Assembly: GCA_040219025.1 (NCBI GenBank)
Contig: JAVJTE010000009.1
Location: 62,001-126,000 of the forward strand
From: HT1-32 sp040219025
Lineage (GTDB): Bacteria; Pseudomonadota; Alphaproteobacteria; Rhodospirillales; HT1-32
Reading direction: 5' to 3'
Length of the DNA: 64,000 nucleotides
The position numbers were made by a program, and so were the translations under genes. Position 1 is the stretch's first letter. Each line of letters opens with the position of its first letter. The notes under the pieces are model-generated. The model searched no databases. It had not been told where the DNA came from and saw only the letters and a program-made list of their open reading frames with translations. Shown piece after piece: positions 32,199-41,538 of the stretch.

Positions 32199-32220
32199 AT
32201 CGCAGCGGCAAGGGTAATCA
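32192..32220 (+). promoter_or_regulatory. Probable fabD promoter
   Basis: TTGCAC (32192-32197), 17-base spacer, TAATCA (32215-32220); the start codon is 41 bases further on. Confidence 0.45.
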
Positions 32221-32260
32221 GACTTAATCAAAAAAAGACGTTGAAGGAAGGACACGCCAT

Positions 32261-33202
32261 ATGTCCCGTGCTTTTGTATTTCCCGGTCAGGGCTCTCAGG
32301 CCGTCGGCATGGGCAAGGTGCTCGCCGAAGCTTCACCGGTCGCCCGGGAAGTATTTGAAGAGGTCGATGACGCCCTGTCGCAAAAGCTCTCGGTACTGAT
32401 GTTCGAGGGACCGGAAGACACGCTGACACTGACTGAAAATGCCCAGCCTGCACTGATGGCGGTCTCCATGGCCCTGATCCGGGTGCTGGAAAAGGAAGGC
32501 GGTATCGTGATCGCCGACAAGGCCGATTTCGTCGCCGGACATTCCCTTGGTGAATATTCCGCCCTCGCCGCCGCCGGTGCCTTCGGCGTGGCCGACGCCG
32601 CACGTCTGCTGAAGACACGCGGCAAGGCCATGCAGGAAGCCGTACCCGTCGGCGAAGGGGCGATGGCCGCCCTCCTTGGCCTCGATATAGACAAGGTCGC
32701 CGACATCGCCCGCGAAGCCGCCGGTGACGAGGTCTGTGATATTGCCAACGACAATTCGGATGGTCAGGTCGTCGTCAGCGGCTCGCGCGCCGCAGTCGAA
32801 CGTGCCGTCACGCTGGCCGGTGAGGCCGGTGCCAGACGCAGCGTTCTGCTGCCGGTCAGCGCACCGTTCCATTGTGCACTGATGGCCCCGGCTGCCGATG
32901 TCATGCAGGCCGCACTTGCCGAAACATCGATTGTCCTGCCGAACCCCCGGCTTATTGCCAATGTCACCGCAGACGAAGTAACAGATCCCGATGAAATCCG
33001 GGCCCTGTTGTTCAAGCAGGTAACCGGCATGGTAAGATGGCGCGAATCAGTTCTCGCCATGAAAGCAAAGGGTGTGGACACATTGATCGAGGTCGGGTCA
33101 GGAAAGGTGCTGACCGGTCTGGTCCGGCGGATTGACCGCGAACTGACCGGGGTTTCTGTTCAGGGGCCTGACGATATCGAAACCCTGCTGGCAGCTCTCT
33201 GA
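32261..33202 (+). CDS. fabD: Malonyl-CoA:acyl carrier protein transacylase
   Basis: 313 residues. It loads malonate onto ACP for fatty acid synthesis. FPGQGSQAVGMG at the start, the nucleophile motif GHSLGEYSALAA near residue 92, and the catalytic His in APFHCALM near 200 are intact. AGGAAGGA precedes the ATG. First gene of the fab operon. Confidence 0.97.
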   Translation: MSRAFVFPGQGSQAVGMGKVLAEASPVAREVFEEVDDALSQKLSVLMFEGPEDTLTLTENAQPALMAVSMALIRVLEKEGGIVIADKADFVAGHSLGEYSALAAAGAFGVADAARLLKTRGKAMQEAVPVGEGAMAALLGLDIDKVADIAREAAGDEVCDIANDNSDGQVVVSGSRAAVERAVTLAGEAGARRSVLLPVSAPFHCALMAPAADVMQAALAETSIVLPNPRLIANVTADEVTDPDEIRALLFKQVTGMVRWRESVLAMKAKGVDTLIEVGSGKVLTGLVRRIDRELTGVSVQGPDDIETLLAAL

Positions 33203-33292
33203 CCAGCATGCGCAACAGAACCGGAGGCCTTGCAGCCTCTGACAGACATGACGGCTTCGGACATCACCGTCGCAGCCTGGAAGGATAGAGAG

Positions 33293-34030
33293 ATGTTTGA
33301 TCTGACTGGAAAATGCGCATTGGTCACCGGCGCATCGGGCGGCATTGGCGGCGCCATCGCTGCGGCGCTGCACGCAGCCGGTGCGACGGTTGCCCTGTCC
33401 GGTACCCGGCGCGAGGCACTGGAAGCGCTGGCCGGCGAACTGGGCGAACGATGCCACATTACCCCCTGCAACCTGTCCGATCCGGACGCGGTCTCCGCCC
33501 TGCCCGGTCAGGCCGAAGCTGCCATGGGCGGACTTCATATTCTGGTCAACAATGCCGGCCTGACCCGTGACGGCCTTGCCATGCGCATGAAATCCGACGA
33601 CTGGGATCAGGTGCTGGCGGTCAATCTGACGGCGGCGTTCCGGTTGTCGCAGGCCAGCCTGCGCACCCTGATGAAACAGCGGTTCGGGCGGATTGTGAAC
33701 ATCACCTCTGTCGTCGGTGTGACCGGCAATCCAGGCCAGACAAACTATGCCGCCTCGAAAGCCGGGATGATCGGGATGTCAAAATCGCTTGCCGCAGAGG
33801 TTGCGTCGCGGGGCATCACGGTTAACTGCATTGCGCCGGGCTTCATTGAAACCGCCATGACAGACGCGCTGAATGACGATCAGAAATCGCGGATGCAGGG
33901 CGTCATTCCGGCAGGACGATTCGGCTCTGTCGGCGATATTGCGGCCGGTGCTGTCTATCTTGCATCGGACGAAGCCGGATATGTGACTGGCCAAACCCTT
34001 CATATAAATGGTGGAATGGCCATGATCTGA
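33293..34030 (+). CDS. fabG: 3-oxoacyl-ACP reductase
   Basis: 245 residues from the ATG at 33293 (AAGGA just upstream); the longer frame from 33230 lacks a ribosome binding site. NADPH motif TGASGGIGG near residue 12, NNAG near 85, and an intact catalytic Ser and YxxxK (NYAASKAGM) near 150. It reduces 3-ketoacyl-ACP in chain elongation. Second gene of the operon. Confidence 0.96.
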   Translation: MFDLTGKCALVTGASGGIGGAIAAALHAAGATVALSGTRREALEALAGELGERCHITPCNLSDPDAVSALPGQAEAAMGGLHILVNNAGLTRDGLAMRMKSDDWDQVLAVNLTAAFRLSQASLRTLMKQRFGRIVNITSVVGVTGNPGQTNYAASKAGMIGMSKSLAAEVASRGITVNCIAPGFIETAMTDALNDDQKSRMQGVIPAGRFGSVGDIAAGAVYLASDEAGYVTGQTLHINGGMAMI

Positions 34031-34076
34031 TGTTTGGCCGTGACGCTGGCCAAGCGAGAAGACATATGATACCTAA

Positions 34077-34095
34077 CCGCCCGCTTTCCGGGCGG
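34077..34095 (+). other. Hairpin in the fabG-acpP gap
   Basis: CCGCCCG, loop CTTTC, CGGGCGG: a 7-base perfect stem, 59 bases before acpP. It may mark the end of the fabDG transcript or protect the 5' end of the acpP message. Confidence 0.45.
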
Positions 34096-34153
34096 CGGGC
34101 GCGACAGTGAACAATGCTGCTAATATAACAGTTCAGGAACAAGGAAATCTGAC

Positions 34154-34387
34154 ATGAGTGATGTAGGTGATCGGGTAAAGAAGATTGTTGTCGAGCATCT
34201 CGGCGTTGAAGAAGCAAAGGTGACCGAGAACGCCAGCTTTATCGACGACCTGGGCGCCGACAGCCTGGATACGGTCGAGCTCGTTATGGCTTTTGAAGAA
34301 GAGTTCGGTTGTGAAATTCCTGACGACGCGGCGGAAAAAATTCTGACGGTCAAGGATGCGATTTCCTACATCGAGAGCAACTCCTGA
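34154..34387 (+). CDS. acpP: Acyl carrier protein
   Basis: 77 residues, acidic. The phosphopantetheine attachment Ser lies in LGADSLDTVELVMAFEEEF near residue 37. It carries the growing acyl chain. Hairpins on both sides suggest it is expressed above the flanking fab genes. Confidence 0.98.
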   Translation: MSDVGDRVKKIVVEHLGVEEAKVTENASFIDDLGADSLDTVELVMAFEEEFGCEIPDDAAEKILTVKDAISYIESNS

Positions 34388-34396
34388 TTCGGGACT

Positions 34397-34418
34397 GGCG
34401 CGGCGTTTCTGCCGCGCC
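34397..34418 (+). terminator. Attenuator-type hairpin between acpP and fabF
   Basis: GGCGCGGC, loop GTTTCT, GCCGCGCC, then GTTTTCC. A partial terminator here would raise acpP over fabF. Confidence 0.55.
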
Positions 34419-34447
34419 GTTTTCCGATCGACAGACCGGAAGAAGCA

Positions 34448-35704
34448 ATGCGAAGAGTCGTAGTTACGGGAATGGGCGCCATGACACCGCTTGGTGCAGG
34501 CGTGCAAACGACCTGGCAGCGGATGCTCAATGGTGAGTCCGGAATTACCTCTATCACCAAGTTCGACACAGAGCGGCTACCCTCCAAGATAGCCGGCGAT
34601 GTCCCTCTGGGTGATGGCGAGGGGTGTTTTAACGCAGACAACTTCATTCTGCCGAAAGAGCAGCGGAAGATGGATGCTTTCGTGATTTTTGCCATGGCTG
34701 CGGCACAGGAAGCCGTCGAAGATTCCGGCTGGATGCCCGAGGACGAGGAGTCCCGGATACGAACCGGTGTCATGATCGGTTCCGGCATCGGCGGATTGCC
34801 TGAAATTGAACGCACCTCCGTTGACTTTCACAACGGCAAGCGTGTCAGTCCCTTCTTCATTCCCGCAGCGCTGATTAATCTCGCCTCCGGCAATGTATCT
34901 ATCCGCTATGGCTTCAAGGGTCCGAACCATTCGGTCGTCACCGCCTGCTCCACCGGGGCGCATGCTATTGGCGATGCCATGCGGCTGATCCGCTATGGCG
35001 ATGCCGACGTTATGGTTGCCGGTGGTGCGGAAGCGGCAATCTGCCCGGTAGGCATTGCCGGTTTCTCCTCGCTGAAGGCACTTTCGACAAAATACAATGA
35101 TACCCCCGAGATGGCTTCCCGTCCCTATGACAAGGGCCGTGACGGCTTCGTCATGGGCGAAGGGGCGGGCGTGCTGGTGCTTGAAGAACTGGAACATGCG
35201 AAGGCCCGGGGTGCGAAGATTTATGCCGAAGTCGTTGGCTACGGATTGTCCGGCGATGCCTATCACATCACGGCACCGGCATCTGACGGCAATGGCGGCT
35301 TCCGCTCCATGCAGGCCGCGCTCCGCAGCGCTGAACTGAACACCACTGATATCGATTATATCAATGCTCATGGCACATCGACCCCGCTGGGTGACGAGAT
35401 CGAGCTCGGGGCTGTAACCCGGCTGTTCGGCGATGCGATGTCTGCCATCTCGATGTCATCGACAAAATCGGCAATCGGACATCTGCTTGGTGCCGCCGGT
35501 GCAGTTGAGGGGATATTCTCAATCCTCGCAATTCGGGATCAGGTCGCACCGCCAACGCTTAATCTTGATGATCCGTCTGACGGCTGTGCCGGAGTCGATC
35601 TTGTCCCGAAGCAGGCCAAGGAACGTCGTATCCGTGCCGTGTTGTCGAACTCGTTCGGCTTCGGTGGCACCAATGCAACGGTGATCTTCAAGGAATTTGC
35701 GTGA
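34448..35704 (+). CDS. fabF: 3-oxoacyl-ACP synthase II
   Basis: 418 residues. The condensing-enzyme nucleophile is in VVTACSTGAHAIG near residue 166; the two catalytic His are in NAHGTSTPLGD and KSAIGHLLGAAG. It extends acyl-ACP with malonyl-ACP. Its stop overlaps the mltG start (GTGA). Confidence 0.97.
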   Translation: MRRVVVTGMGAMTPLGAGVQTTWQRMLNGESGITSITKFDTERLPSKIAGDVPLGDGEGCFNADNFILPKEQRKMDAFVIFAMAAAQEAVEDSGWMPEDEESRIRTGVMIGSGIGGLPEIERTSVDFHNGKRVSPFFIPAALINLASGNVSIRYGFKGPNHSVVTACSTGAHAIGDAMRLIRYGDADVMVAGGAEAAICPVGIAGFSSLKALSTKYNDTPEMASRPYDKGRDGFVMGEGAGVLVLEELEHAKARGAKIYAEVVGYGLSGDAYHITAPASDGNGGFRSMQAALRSAELNTTDIDYINAHGTSTPLGDEIELGAVTRLFGDAMSAISMSSTKSAIGHLLGAAGAVEGIFSILAIRDQVAPPTLNLDDPSDGCAGVDLVPKQAKERRIRAVLSNSFGFGGTNATVIFKEFA

Positions 35705-36699
35705 TCGGTTTTCTGCGGGCGGTCTTTCTCCTTCTATGCGTCGCGGCCATTCTGGCTGGCGGCGCATTTTTTTGGGTCCAGGGTGAATTCAACAAGCCAG
35801 GACCACTTTCCGCCGATAAGAACCTGGTCATCCCGCGTGGCACCGGCGTTGAGGGGATCGCCAACCTGCTTCACCGGGAAGGCGTCATTACCAACCCCGC
35901 TGTCTTCAGAATCGGTGTCCGGCTGGAAGATGCACAGCGCGGCCTCCGTGCCGGAGAGTTCATGTTTCCTGCCGGGGCCAGCGCACATAACGTGATGTCA
36001 GTGCTGCTGAATGCCCAGCCGGTCAGGCGCCGCATCACCATCCCCGAGGGCCTCACCACGCAGCAGGTTCTGGAAATCGTCGACATTACCGACGGCCTGG
36101 CCGGGCAGACACCCGGTTCCCTTGATGAGGGGATATTGCTCCCGGAGACCTATTACTTCACCTTTGGCGACGAACGCGAGGCCCTGATCCAGCGCATGCG
36201 GTCCGCTTCAGAAGCTGCACTGGCAGAGCTCTGGCCTGATCGCGTTGAAGGTTTGCCTATCAGGACACCGCAGGAAGCCCTGATACTGGCCTCGATTGTC
36301 GAAAAGGAGACGGCAGTTGCGCAGGAGCGGCAACTGGTTGCCTCCGTATTCATCAACCGCCTGAACCGGGGAATGCGGCTGCAATCCGATCCGACAGTCG
36401 TCTATGCCGTCACCGGTGGTTCCGGCCCGCTGGGGCGCAGCATTTCGAAAGCCGACCTCGGCATCGACTCACCTTATAATACCTATCGCAATGCCGGTCT
36501 GCCGCCGGGCCCGATTGCCAATCCCGGTCGCGCATCCATCGCCGCCGTCCTCAATCCGGCGGAAAGCAACTATCTCTACTTTGTCGCAGACGGCACCGGG
36601 GGCCACGCCTTTGCGACAAACCTGTCAGACCACAACCGGAATGTCGCCAGATGGCGCCGCCTGCGCAGCCTGCGCAGCCAGCAGCAGGACACAAACTGA
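35701..36699 (+). CDS. mltG: Endolytic murein transglycosylase
   Basis: 332 residues starting at GTG (35701), overlapping the fabF stop. One N-terminal membrane anchor, a LysM-like region (NLVIPRGTGVEGIANLL), then the YceG catalytic domain with the catalytic Glu in LASIVEKET and the RLQSDPTVVYA segment. MltG cuts nascent glycan strands and sets their length. Its place after acpP-fabF is common in Alphaproteobacteria. Confidence 0.95.
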   Translation: MIGFLRAVFLLLCVAAILAGGAFFWVQGEFNKPGPLSADKNLVIPRGTGVEGIANLLHREGVITNPAVFRIGVRLEDAQRGLRAGEFMFPAGASAHNVMSVLLNAQPVRRRITIPEGLTTQQVLEIVDITDGLAGQTPGSLDEGILLPETYYFTFGDEREALIQRMRSASEAALAELWPDRVEGLPIRTPQEALILASIVEKETAVAQERQLVASVFINRLNRGMRLQSDPTVVYAVTGGSGPLGRSISKADLGIDSPYNTYRNAGLPPGPIANPGRASIAAVLNPAESNYLYFVADGTGGHAFATNLSDHNRNVARWRRLRSLRSQQQDTN

Positions 36700-36764
36700 C
36701 CTGTCACAGATCTGCGCTGGTCAGAAAATCAGACATTCATGATGCTTTAGCCGGATTGGCTGTC

Positions 36765-37043
36765 TCAGGTGCGGGCGGCCCGGCGGGTAGACAGGTAGAA
36801 GACGCCGTCAGCACTGACACGCTCGGTATGCGGGGCATTCCCTGCAACCATGATGGCATCACCCGGACCACAGACATGCCGCTCCTCACCAAGCTCGATC
36901 ACGATCTCGCCGCCCGTTACGAACAGAAAGACATCATCGTCATGTGTGTGGGTGTCGTTAAACAGATTTGCAGCCTTTGACTTGGCGACCGGCACCTCAA
37001 AGCCCCCCTGCTCCGCAGCGGCGCGAAATTCTGCTTCATTCAT
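36765..37043 (-). CDS. Small cupin-domain protein
   Basis: 92 residues. A single cupin barrel: the first motif is HTHDDDVFLFVTGGEIVIELG and the second is GPGDAIMVAGNAPHTERV. The metal ligands HxH and the later His are present. Small cupins of this type are often metal-binding enzymes or sensors; no substrate can be assigned. It is separated by 107 bases from the GST gene upstream on the same strand. Confidence 0.8.
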   Translation of the reverse strand: MNEAEFRAAAEQGGFEVPVAKSKAANLFNDTHTHDDDVFLFVTGGEIVIELGEERHVCGPGDAIMVAGNAPHTERVSADGVFYLSTRRAART

Positions 37044-37150
37044 CTGCCGATCCTCTGATCAAAATATGTACGGCTATTATTCTCCGGCCACCAACCGGGA
37101 TCAAGCCAAAGCATGTGCGGCAGCGCTTCTGCCGGCGCCGGAAAGAACCG

Positions 37151-37813
37151 CTATTCTACGTTGCTCTCCGCCGGCGGCAGGGTTTCACGTGCTGATTGCC
37201 GCTCGCTGAAGCGCGTCATCCAGCGACTGATTGCGGGGTAAGTCCCGATCAGCTTCCGGCCATCCGGCTCCAGCCAGAAATACCGGATCATCGGATAACT
37301 GTGGATATCCGCCAGCGTGACGCTGTCACCGGCCAGCCAGTTTCGTCCGGCCATTCCAGCATCCAGACGCTGCAGATACTTGCCGGCAATCTTGAGCGAC
37401 GCCTGCACGGTCGTTTCGTCACAGGCCTGCCCCCGTGCCGGCTTGCTGATCCGCTCGACATATACGCCCTTGATAAGGGCGGAAAATCCGTAGGCGTCGT
37501 TCATCGCGACGACACAGTCGCACCAGGCAGCAGCGACCGGATCCGACGGTTGCAGCGACGGCCCCTCAAGCGCCCGGTCGACATACCGGGTAATCGCCTG
37601 CGCTTCATGAAGGCCGAAATTGCCATGCTGCAATGCCGGAATTTTTCTGAACGGATGCAGATCTGCATAACCTGCCGGAAAAGTTGAAACGTCATAGATG
37701 TCAAATGCGACAAATTCGAAGGGCACTGACTTCTCCAGCAATGCCAGCCGGGCAATCCGTGTATAAACACTGTAGGTTGCCCCGAAAAGACGGACTGCGG
37801 CTGATGATTTCAA
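37151..37813 (-). CDS. Glutathione S-transferase family protein
   Basis: 220 residues. N-terminal thioredoxin-like domain (VRLFGATYSVYTRIARLALLEK, with FRKIPALQHGNFGLHEAQAI carrying the cis-Pro and the Glu-Ala-(Gln) glutathione-binding pattern) and a helical C-terminal domain with WLAGDSVTLADIHSYPMIRYF. Substrate unknown. Divergent from the MFS gene. Confidence 0.9.
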   Translation of the reverse strand: MKSSAAVRLFGATYSVYTRIARLALLEKSVPFEFVAFDIYDVSTFPAGYADLHPFRKIPALQHGNFGLHEAQAITRYVDRALEGPSLQPSDPVAAAWCDCVVAMNDAYGFSALIKGVYVERISKPARGQACDETTVQASLKIAGKYLQRLDAGMAGRNWLAGDSVTLADIHSYPMIRYFWLEPDGRKLIGTYPAISRWMTRFSERQSARETLPPAESNVE

Positions 37814-37893
37814 GCTTGCCTCTCCCCTGATCGATAATCACATCACGAACGAGCCCTGCGCCTGAACATGATTTGCCCGAAAGCCTTGACATA

Positions 37894-39225
37894 ATGACCA
37901 GCAAGACCGCCTCCGGCAATGTCTCCCGGACTGCCGCCACTAATCTGTATGAAATCCTGACGGGTGAGGAAGATGCCCGTGTCTGCAAGGACATCCCCGA
38001 CAGCGCCTGCCGCGAGCAGCCCGTCAGCTTCACACTGCAACTGATGGCACAAACCCTGACCAAGATCGGTGACGGGCTGATGGATGTGAAGGTGGTGCTG
38101 GCCTGGCTGATGTCGGCGGTCGGGGCACCGGGGGCTGCAATCTCGCTGATCGCGCCGCTGCGCGAGTCCCTGTCAATGGCACCGCAGCTTGTCGTTGCCG
38201 CATTCATCAGACGGGTTCCGGTTCGTAAATGGTTCTGGGTCACCGGCGCCGTACTGCAGGGGCTTTCCGTACTTGCGACTGCTCTGGTATTTCTGAACCT
38301 CGAAGGCGCGGTTGCCGGCTGGTCGGTCGTCGGGCTGGTTGTTCTGTTCAGCCTGTCGCGCGGCATCTGCTCAATTGCCTCGAAAGATGTGCTGGGCAAG
38401 ACAATCTCCAAAGGTCGCCGGGGCACCCTCAGCGGTTATGCCACCAGCGCCTCCGCCTTTGTCATTCTGGCCTTCGGGCTCTGGCTGAATCTGGCCGGTG
38501 ACGGGCGCTCGGTTACCCTGTTGTCCCAGGCCCTGATGGTTGCGGCGGGCCTCTGGCTGGCCGGTGCGGTGGTCTATGCCCTGCTGCCCGAAGCACCGGG
38601 GTCAACCGGCGGCGGCGGGAACGCCGCGACGGTCGCTATCAACAGCCTGCAACTGGTGTTTGATGATCCGGATTTCGGGAAGTTCGTGCTGTCTCGCGGA
38701 CTGCTGCTCGGCACCGCCCTGTCCGGTCCCTATTTTGCCGTGCTGGCACAATCTTCCGGTGTTGACGGTCTGCAGGGTCTGGGCGGACTGATGGTCGGCT
38801 CTGCGCTCGCCGGGGCCCTGAGTGCCCCTGTCTGGGGCCGGTTGTCTGACCTTTCAAGCCGGCTGGTAATGGTCGCGGGCGGAGCCCTGGCCGGGCTCAC
38901 CGGTGTGGTCGTCGCGGTGCTCTCACTCGGAGACGCAGAACTCCTCGCATCACCTTACAGCTTTGCCGTCGCAATCTTCATTCTCGGACTCGGTCATGCC
39001 GGTGTTCGTCTTGGCCGCAAAACCTATGTCGTCGACATCGCTACCAGTGATACCCGGTCATCCTATGTTGCTGTCAGCAACACGATCATCGGGCTGGTAT
39101 TACTGGCCGTCGGGGGCATCAGCGCTCTCGTCGCTTCGCTGTCCATTGCCTGGGCGCTGCTGATGTTATCTGCGATGGCGATCGCCGGCGCGGCCCTCAG
39201 TCTCAGCCTGAAAGAAGTCGAATAG
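37894..39225 (+). CDS. Major facilitator superfamily-like transporter
   Basis: About 443 residues from the ATG at 37894; a TTG at 37873 is possible, and neither has a strong ribosome binding site. A hydrophilic N-terminus of ~50 residues precedes roughly 12 membrane segments. DVKVVLAWLMSAVGAPGAAISLIAPLRES near the first segments and a conserved SLSRGICSIASKDVLGKTISKGRRGTLSG loop resemble a little-studied branch of MFS permeases. The substrate is unknown. Confidence 0.78.
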   Translation: MTSKTASGNVSRTAATNLYEILTGEEDARVCKDIPDSACREQPVSFTLQLMAQTLTKIGDGLMDVKVVLAWLMSAVGAPGAAISLIAPLRESLSMAPQLVVAAFIRRVPVRKWFWVTGAVLQGLSVLATALVFLNLEGAVAGWSVVGLVVLFSLSRGICSIASKDVLGKTISKGRRGTLSGYATSASAFVILAFGLWLNLAGDGRSVTLLSQALMVAAGLWLAGAVVYALLPEAPGSTGGGGNAATVAINSLQLVFDDPDFGKFVLSRGLLLGTALSGPYFAVLAQSSGVDGLQGLGGLMVGSALAGALSAPVWGRLSDLSSRLVMVAGGALAGLTGVVVAVLSLGDAELLASPYSFAVAIFILGLGHAGVRLGRKTYVVDIATSDTRSSYVAVSNTIIGLVLLAVGGISALVASLSIAWALLMLSAMAIAGAALSLSLKEVE

Positions 39226-39233
39226 AGGAGCGC

Positions 39234-40010
39234 TCAGCCGCAGTCCGGCGACTTGGCTGGCAGGCGTTTCAGCAGGGGTGCCGCCGCCCAGTCCGGCAAT
39301 GCCCCCAGCAACCAGGCAGATAACGCCATCGGCCAGGGAAAGGCGATTGTCGCCCGGTTGCGCGCCAGTCCCGCCAGGATGATCCGGGCCGCCTTATCTG
39401 CCGGCATCAGCATCGGCATCGGGAAACTGTTGCTGTCGGTAATCCGGCTGACGACAAATCCTGGGCAGACGACATTGATGCGAACATTCCGCGTGGCGTA
39501 AACCGGTCGCAGGCCGCCACCCAGCGCCCGCACAGCGGTCTTGGAGGCTGAATAGGCCGGTGCACTGGGCAAGCCCCGATACCCTGCCAGCGAGGCCATG
39601 AGGGCGATCTGGCCATATCCCCGGGCTGCCATCCGTTGCAGGGGCCGGTCGATGGTATTCAGAATACCGCCGACATTGACCTCCATGATCCGTCGCATGT
39701 CTCCGGTGGTTTCCGTCCCCGCACCCGATCCGCCGGAAATACCGGCATTGGCAATCACCAGATCAAGCGGACAGGCATCATCAGCAGCAGATATCCAGCG
39801 ATCCATAGCCTCGCGATCGGTCACGTCAAGGATTGCGGTCTCAACCCGGCTGCCGGACTGACGGCAAACGGTCGCCACCTGTTCCAGCCTTTCCGCATTC
39901 CGGCCAGACAGGAACAGCATCACATCCGGGGCGGCAACGGCCCATGCCAGCGCCTCGCCGATACCGCTGGAAGCGCCGGTGATCAGCACTGAATTTGGCC
40001 GCTTCGTCAA
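39234..40010 (-). CDS. Short-chain dehydrogenase/reductase
   Basis: 258 residues starting at TTG (40010), which overlaps the stop of the lipoprotein gene (TTGA). NAD(P) motif TGASSGIGE near residue 12, IANAG near 90 and an intact catalytic YSASK near 158. The late segment is hydrophobic (AFPWPMALSAWLLGALPDW), as in membrane-associated SDRs acting on lipids. Substrate unknown. Confidence 0.85.
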   Translation of the reverse strand: MTKRPNSVLITGASSGIGEALAWAVAAPDVMLFLSGRNAERLEQVATVCRQSGSRVETAILDVTDREAMDRWISAADDACPLDLVIANAGISGGSGAGTETTGDMRRIMEVNVGGILNTIDRPLQRMAARGYGQIALMASLAGYRGLPSAPAYSASKTAVRALGGGLRPVYATRNVRINVVCPGFVVSRITDSNSFPMPMLMPADKAARIILAGLARNRATIAFPWPMALSAWLLGALPDWAAAPLLKRLPAKSPDCG

Positions 40011-40540
40011 AACCAGGGTCCGATAAACAGGCTCTGTGTCGACATCCGGTTATCCTTCGCCAGTGCCAGCCGTAGGCGGGCTTCCGACAGCAATCTGGCC
40101 GTCGCCGGATCTGACCCGATGATACGGTCGAGCCGGATACGGTCATCAGCCGACAGTGAGAGTGCCCCGACCGTCATGCCCGCTGAATCGGTCAGGCGAC
40201 TGGCCTCATAGGGACGCCCGGTGACAGCCCAGGCGGCCAGCAATATCCAGGCGGCATTCAGTTCGCCGGTATGCAGATAGCCGTCGTTATTGGCATCGTG
40301 AGACGCCAGCCAGTCCAGAACCGGCCCGAGATCCTTGCGGGCGATAATTCCCTCCGGTGTCGGGCGTCCCGCCAGTAATTTACTGCTTACCGCTTCAAAG
40401 ACACCGTTGACCGGGACCAGCTCACCATCAGCCAGCCGCAGCCGCAAATCCTGCAGGGCGATTTCCGGAGCCTGCGGAATGACAGCACAGGCCATAAGTC
40501 CGATGCAGGAAACGAGAACAGACAGGGCTCTGACAATCAT
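40007..40540 (-). CDS. EF-hand lipoprotein
   Basis: 177 residues. A signal peptide ends in LMAC (Cys18), a lipobox. One EF-hand calcium loop, DANNDGYLHTGEL, is present near residues 82-94. The rest is helical. It is translationally coupled to the SDR downstream. It may tether or sense calcium in the periplasm; function unknown. Confidence 0.72.
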   Translation of the reverse strand: MIVRALSVLVSCIGLMACAVIPQAPEIALQDLRLRLADGELVPVNGVFEAVSSKLLAGRPTPEGIIARKDLGPVLDWLASHDANNDGYLHTGELNAAWILLAAWAVTGRPYEASRLTDSAGMTVGALSLSADDRIRLDRIIGSDPATARLLSEARLRLALAKDNRMSTQSLFIGPWF

Positions 40541-40632
40541 GGGGGAAGCATTGCTGGGCTTTTGCGATCAACGCAATCCTTTTCCGGACCGGAATGTCAT
40601 CCTATAGAAGAGCCTCACCAGAAGAGGAAGAT

Positions 40633-41526
40633 ATGGTCAGGGTGCAAAGCATGACCGGCTTCGCCCGGTCGGAGGCGGAGACAGACGGAACCCGTTATCT
40701 GTGGGAACTGAAAAGCGTCAATGGCAAAGGCCTCGATATCCGCTTTCGGATGCCCGGTGGTTTTGAGGCGGTTGAACTGAAATGTCGCAAACAGGCCGAC
40801 CAGTTGCTTGGCCGCGGCAATCTGACGGCCAACCTGACGATCCAGAAGGAAAATACGGCCACCAGCTACCGGATCAACCGGGAGCTGCTGCGTGAACTTT
40901 TCGATACCTGCGCAGAGATGGCACGGGAAACCGGCAGCCCACCGCCGCGACTTGATGTTCTCGCCTCTGTCAGGGGCGTGCTGGACATGTCAGACACCCC
41001 CCCGGAGGGTCCGCGGTGGTCTGATCAGGATCTGACTATTGCCGAAGATCTGTTCAGTGCGGCGATGACAGACCTGGTCGCGATGCGGCAGACCGAAGGG
41101 GCCGCCCTCCACCAGCTCCTGACAGCTTTTCTTGCCGACATCCGGTCGCTGACGGAAGCTGCGAAAAACCGCGCCGGCGAACGACCCGACATCTTCCTGC
41201 AGCGACTGAAGGAATCAATTGGACGCCTGACCAGAAATGACGACCGGTTTGACTCTGAAAAGCTCGGACAGGAAGCCTTGCTGCTGGCCGCAAAGGCTGA
41301 CATCCGCGAGGAAGTCGACCGGCTGAACACCCATTGCGATGCGGTCCGGCAGCTGCTGGATGATGGCGGACAGATTGGCCGGAAACTTGATTTCCTCTGC
41401 CAGGAACTGAACCGCGAAGCCAACACACTCTGCTCCAAGGCCAATGATGTGGAACTGACCGGGATCGGGATGAATCTGAAGTCCGTGATCGAGCAGTTCC
41501 GGGAGCAGGTCCAGAATGTCGAATAA
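40633..41526 (+). CDS. YicC/YloC-family endoribonuclease
   Basis: 297 residues from the ATG at 40633 (GAGGAAG upstream). N-terminal block SMTGFARSE and ELKSVNGKGLDIRFRMP; C-terminal block with DIREEVDRLNTHCDAVRQLL, GRKLDFLCQELNREANTLCSKAND. YicC in E. coli is an endoribonuclease that acts on some small RNAs. gmk follows after 12 bases, the normal yicC-gmk arrangement. Confidence 0.93.
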   Translation: MVRVQSMTGFARSEAETDGTRYLWELKSVNGKGLDIRFRMPGGFEAVELKCRKQADQLLGRGNLTANLTIQKENTATSYRINRELLRELFDTCAEMARETGSPPPRLDVLASVRGVLDMSDTPPEGPRWSDQDLTIAEDLFSAAMTDLVAMRQTEGAALHQLLTAFLADIRSLTEAAKNRAGERPDIFLQRLKESIGRLTRNDDRFDSEKLGQEALLLAAKADIREEVDRLNTHCDAVRQLLDDGGQIGRKLDFLCQELNREANTLCSKANDVELTGIGMNLKSVIEQFREQVQNVE

Positions 41527-41538
41527 GGAAATTCACTG

